This document shows, piece after piece, positions 5,406-5,667 of a DNA stretch of 5,667 nucleotides. The notes below the pieces were generated by a model. The model did not search any database, had not been told where the DNA came from, and saw only the letters and a program-made list of their open reading frames with translations. The stretch is from Spartobacteria bacterium. GTDB lineage: Bacteria > Verrucomicrobiota > Verrucomicrobiia > Chthoniobacterales > UBA10450. The position numbers were made by a program, and so were the translations under genes. Location: NCBI GenBank assembly GCA_021324035.1, contig JAJPJU010000351.1:1-5667 (forward strand). The letters are read 5' to 3'. How positions within the stretch are numbered: position 1 is the first letter of the stretch; the number at the start of each line of letters is the position of its first letter.

Positions 5406-5667
5406 GTGAGCATCAAGCCGCGCTGGGCGTTGATGAATTCGGTGACAAATGCGCAGGCCGGATCTTGTTGAAGATCTTTAATCGAACCTTGCTGAACAAT
5501 TCGCCCTTCGTTCATGAGGACAATCTGGTGGCCGAGAAAAGCGGCTTCAGCGAGATCGTGAGTGACCAGGAGTGCGGTCTGGTTCAGGCGGGTGAAGATC
5601 TCTTTCAGATCTTTCTGCAACGCGGCCCGGACGAGGGGATCGAGCGCTCCGAGCGGCTCATCGAGCA
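5402..5667 (-). CDS. ABC importer ATPase, C-terminal part (5' end outside window)
   Basis: The last 87 residues of an ABC ATPase are visible. LDEPLGALDP at residues 1-10 of the fragment is the end of Walker B with the catalytic Glu (E3) and the D-loop. TALLVTHDLAEA at 30-41 contains the switch histidine (H36, H-loop). IVLMNEGRIVQQGS follows, the usual strand pair after the H-loop. The Walker A, Q-loop and signature motifs lie beyond the window. The sequence suits the OpuA/ProV/OpuC family that energises quaternary-amine importers, and the coupled fusion gene downstream supports this. The protein stops soon after FVTEFINAQRGLMLT, leaving no room for the tandem CBS domains that several osmoregulated family members carry. 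It acts on the cytoplasmic face of the membrane, docking on the permease EAA loop. Confidence 0.88.
   Translation of the reverse strand, partial: LDEPLGALDPLVRAALQKDLKEIFTRLNQTALLVTHDLAEAAFLGHQIVLMNEGRIVQQGSIKDLQQDPACAFVTEFINAQRGLMLT

Overview
The window looks like a chromosomal segment of a soil-type Verrucomicrobiota bacterium, perhaps near Chthoniobacterales. This placement is inference. It rests on the C-terminal style of the TPR protein at the left edge, the fused transporter gene, the scarcity of Shine-Dalgarno sequences, and short palindromic intergenic repeats with GTAGCG/CGCTAC ends and CACCnGGC...GCCnGGTG hairpins. No rRNA or marker gene is present to confirm it.

Left part (1-2228), surface or lipid-linked glycan genes: the 3' end of a membrane TPR protein (+) meets, tail to tail and 4 bases apart, a small family 2 glycosyltransferase (-) resembling polyprenyl-phosphate sugar synthases. 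A class I SAM-dependent methyltransferase (+) diverges from the glycosyltransferase across a 93-base gap. The methyltransferase reading frame ends inside a palindromic repeat (2197-2313), which supplies its last residues and stop codon.

Middle (2229-3884): a complete 454-residue aldehyde dehydrogenase (-) of the short succinate-semialdehyde dehydrogenase type, with all catalytic residues. It is flanked on both sides by palindromic repeats: 2197-2313 beyond its 3' end, and 3738-3877 between it and the transporter genes.

Right part (3885-5667): two genes of a quaternary-amine-type ABC importer (-). The ATPase (only its C-terminal end is in the window) overlaps by ATGA a gene encoding a secreted substrate-binding domain fused in front of the permease domain. 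Together they would form a compact two-gene importer for glycine betaine, choline or a similar compound. The ATPase ends without the CBS domains found on osmoregulated relatives, so an osmotic role should not be assumed.

I found no clearly new multi-gene system. The most distinctive points are the binding-domain-first transporter fusion with a CBS-less ATPase, the repeat-derived end of the methyltransferase, the structured repeats around the dehydrogenase, and an alanine at a cofactor-related position of the dehydrogenase.
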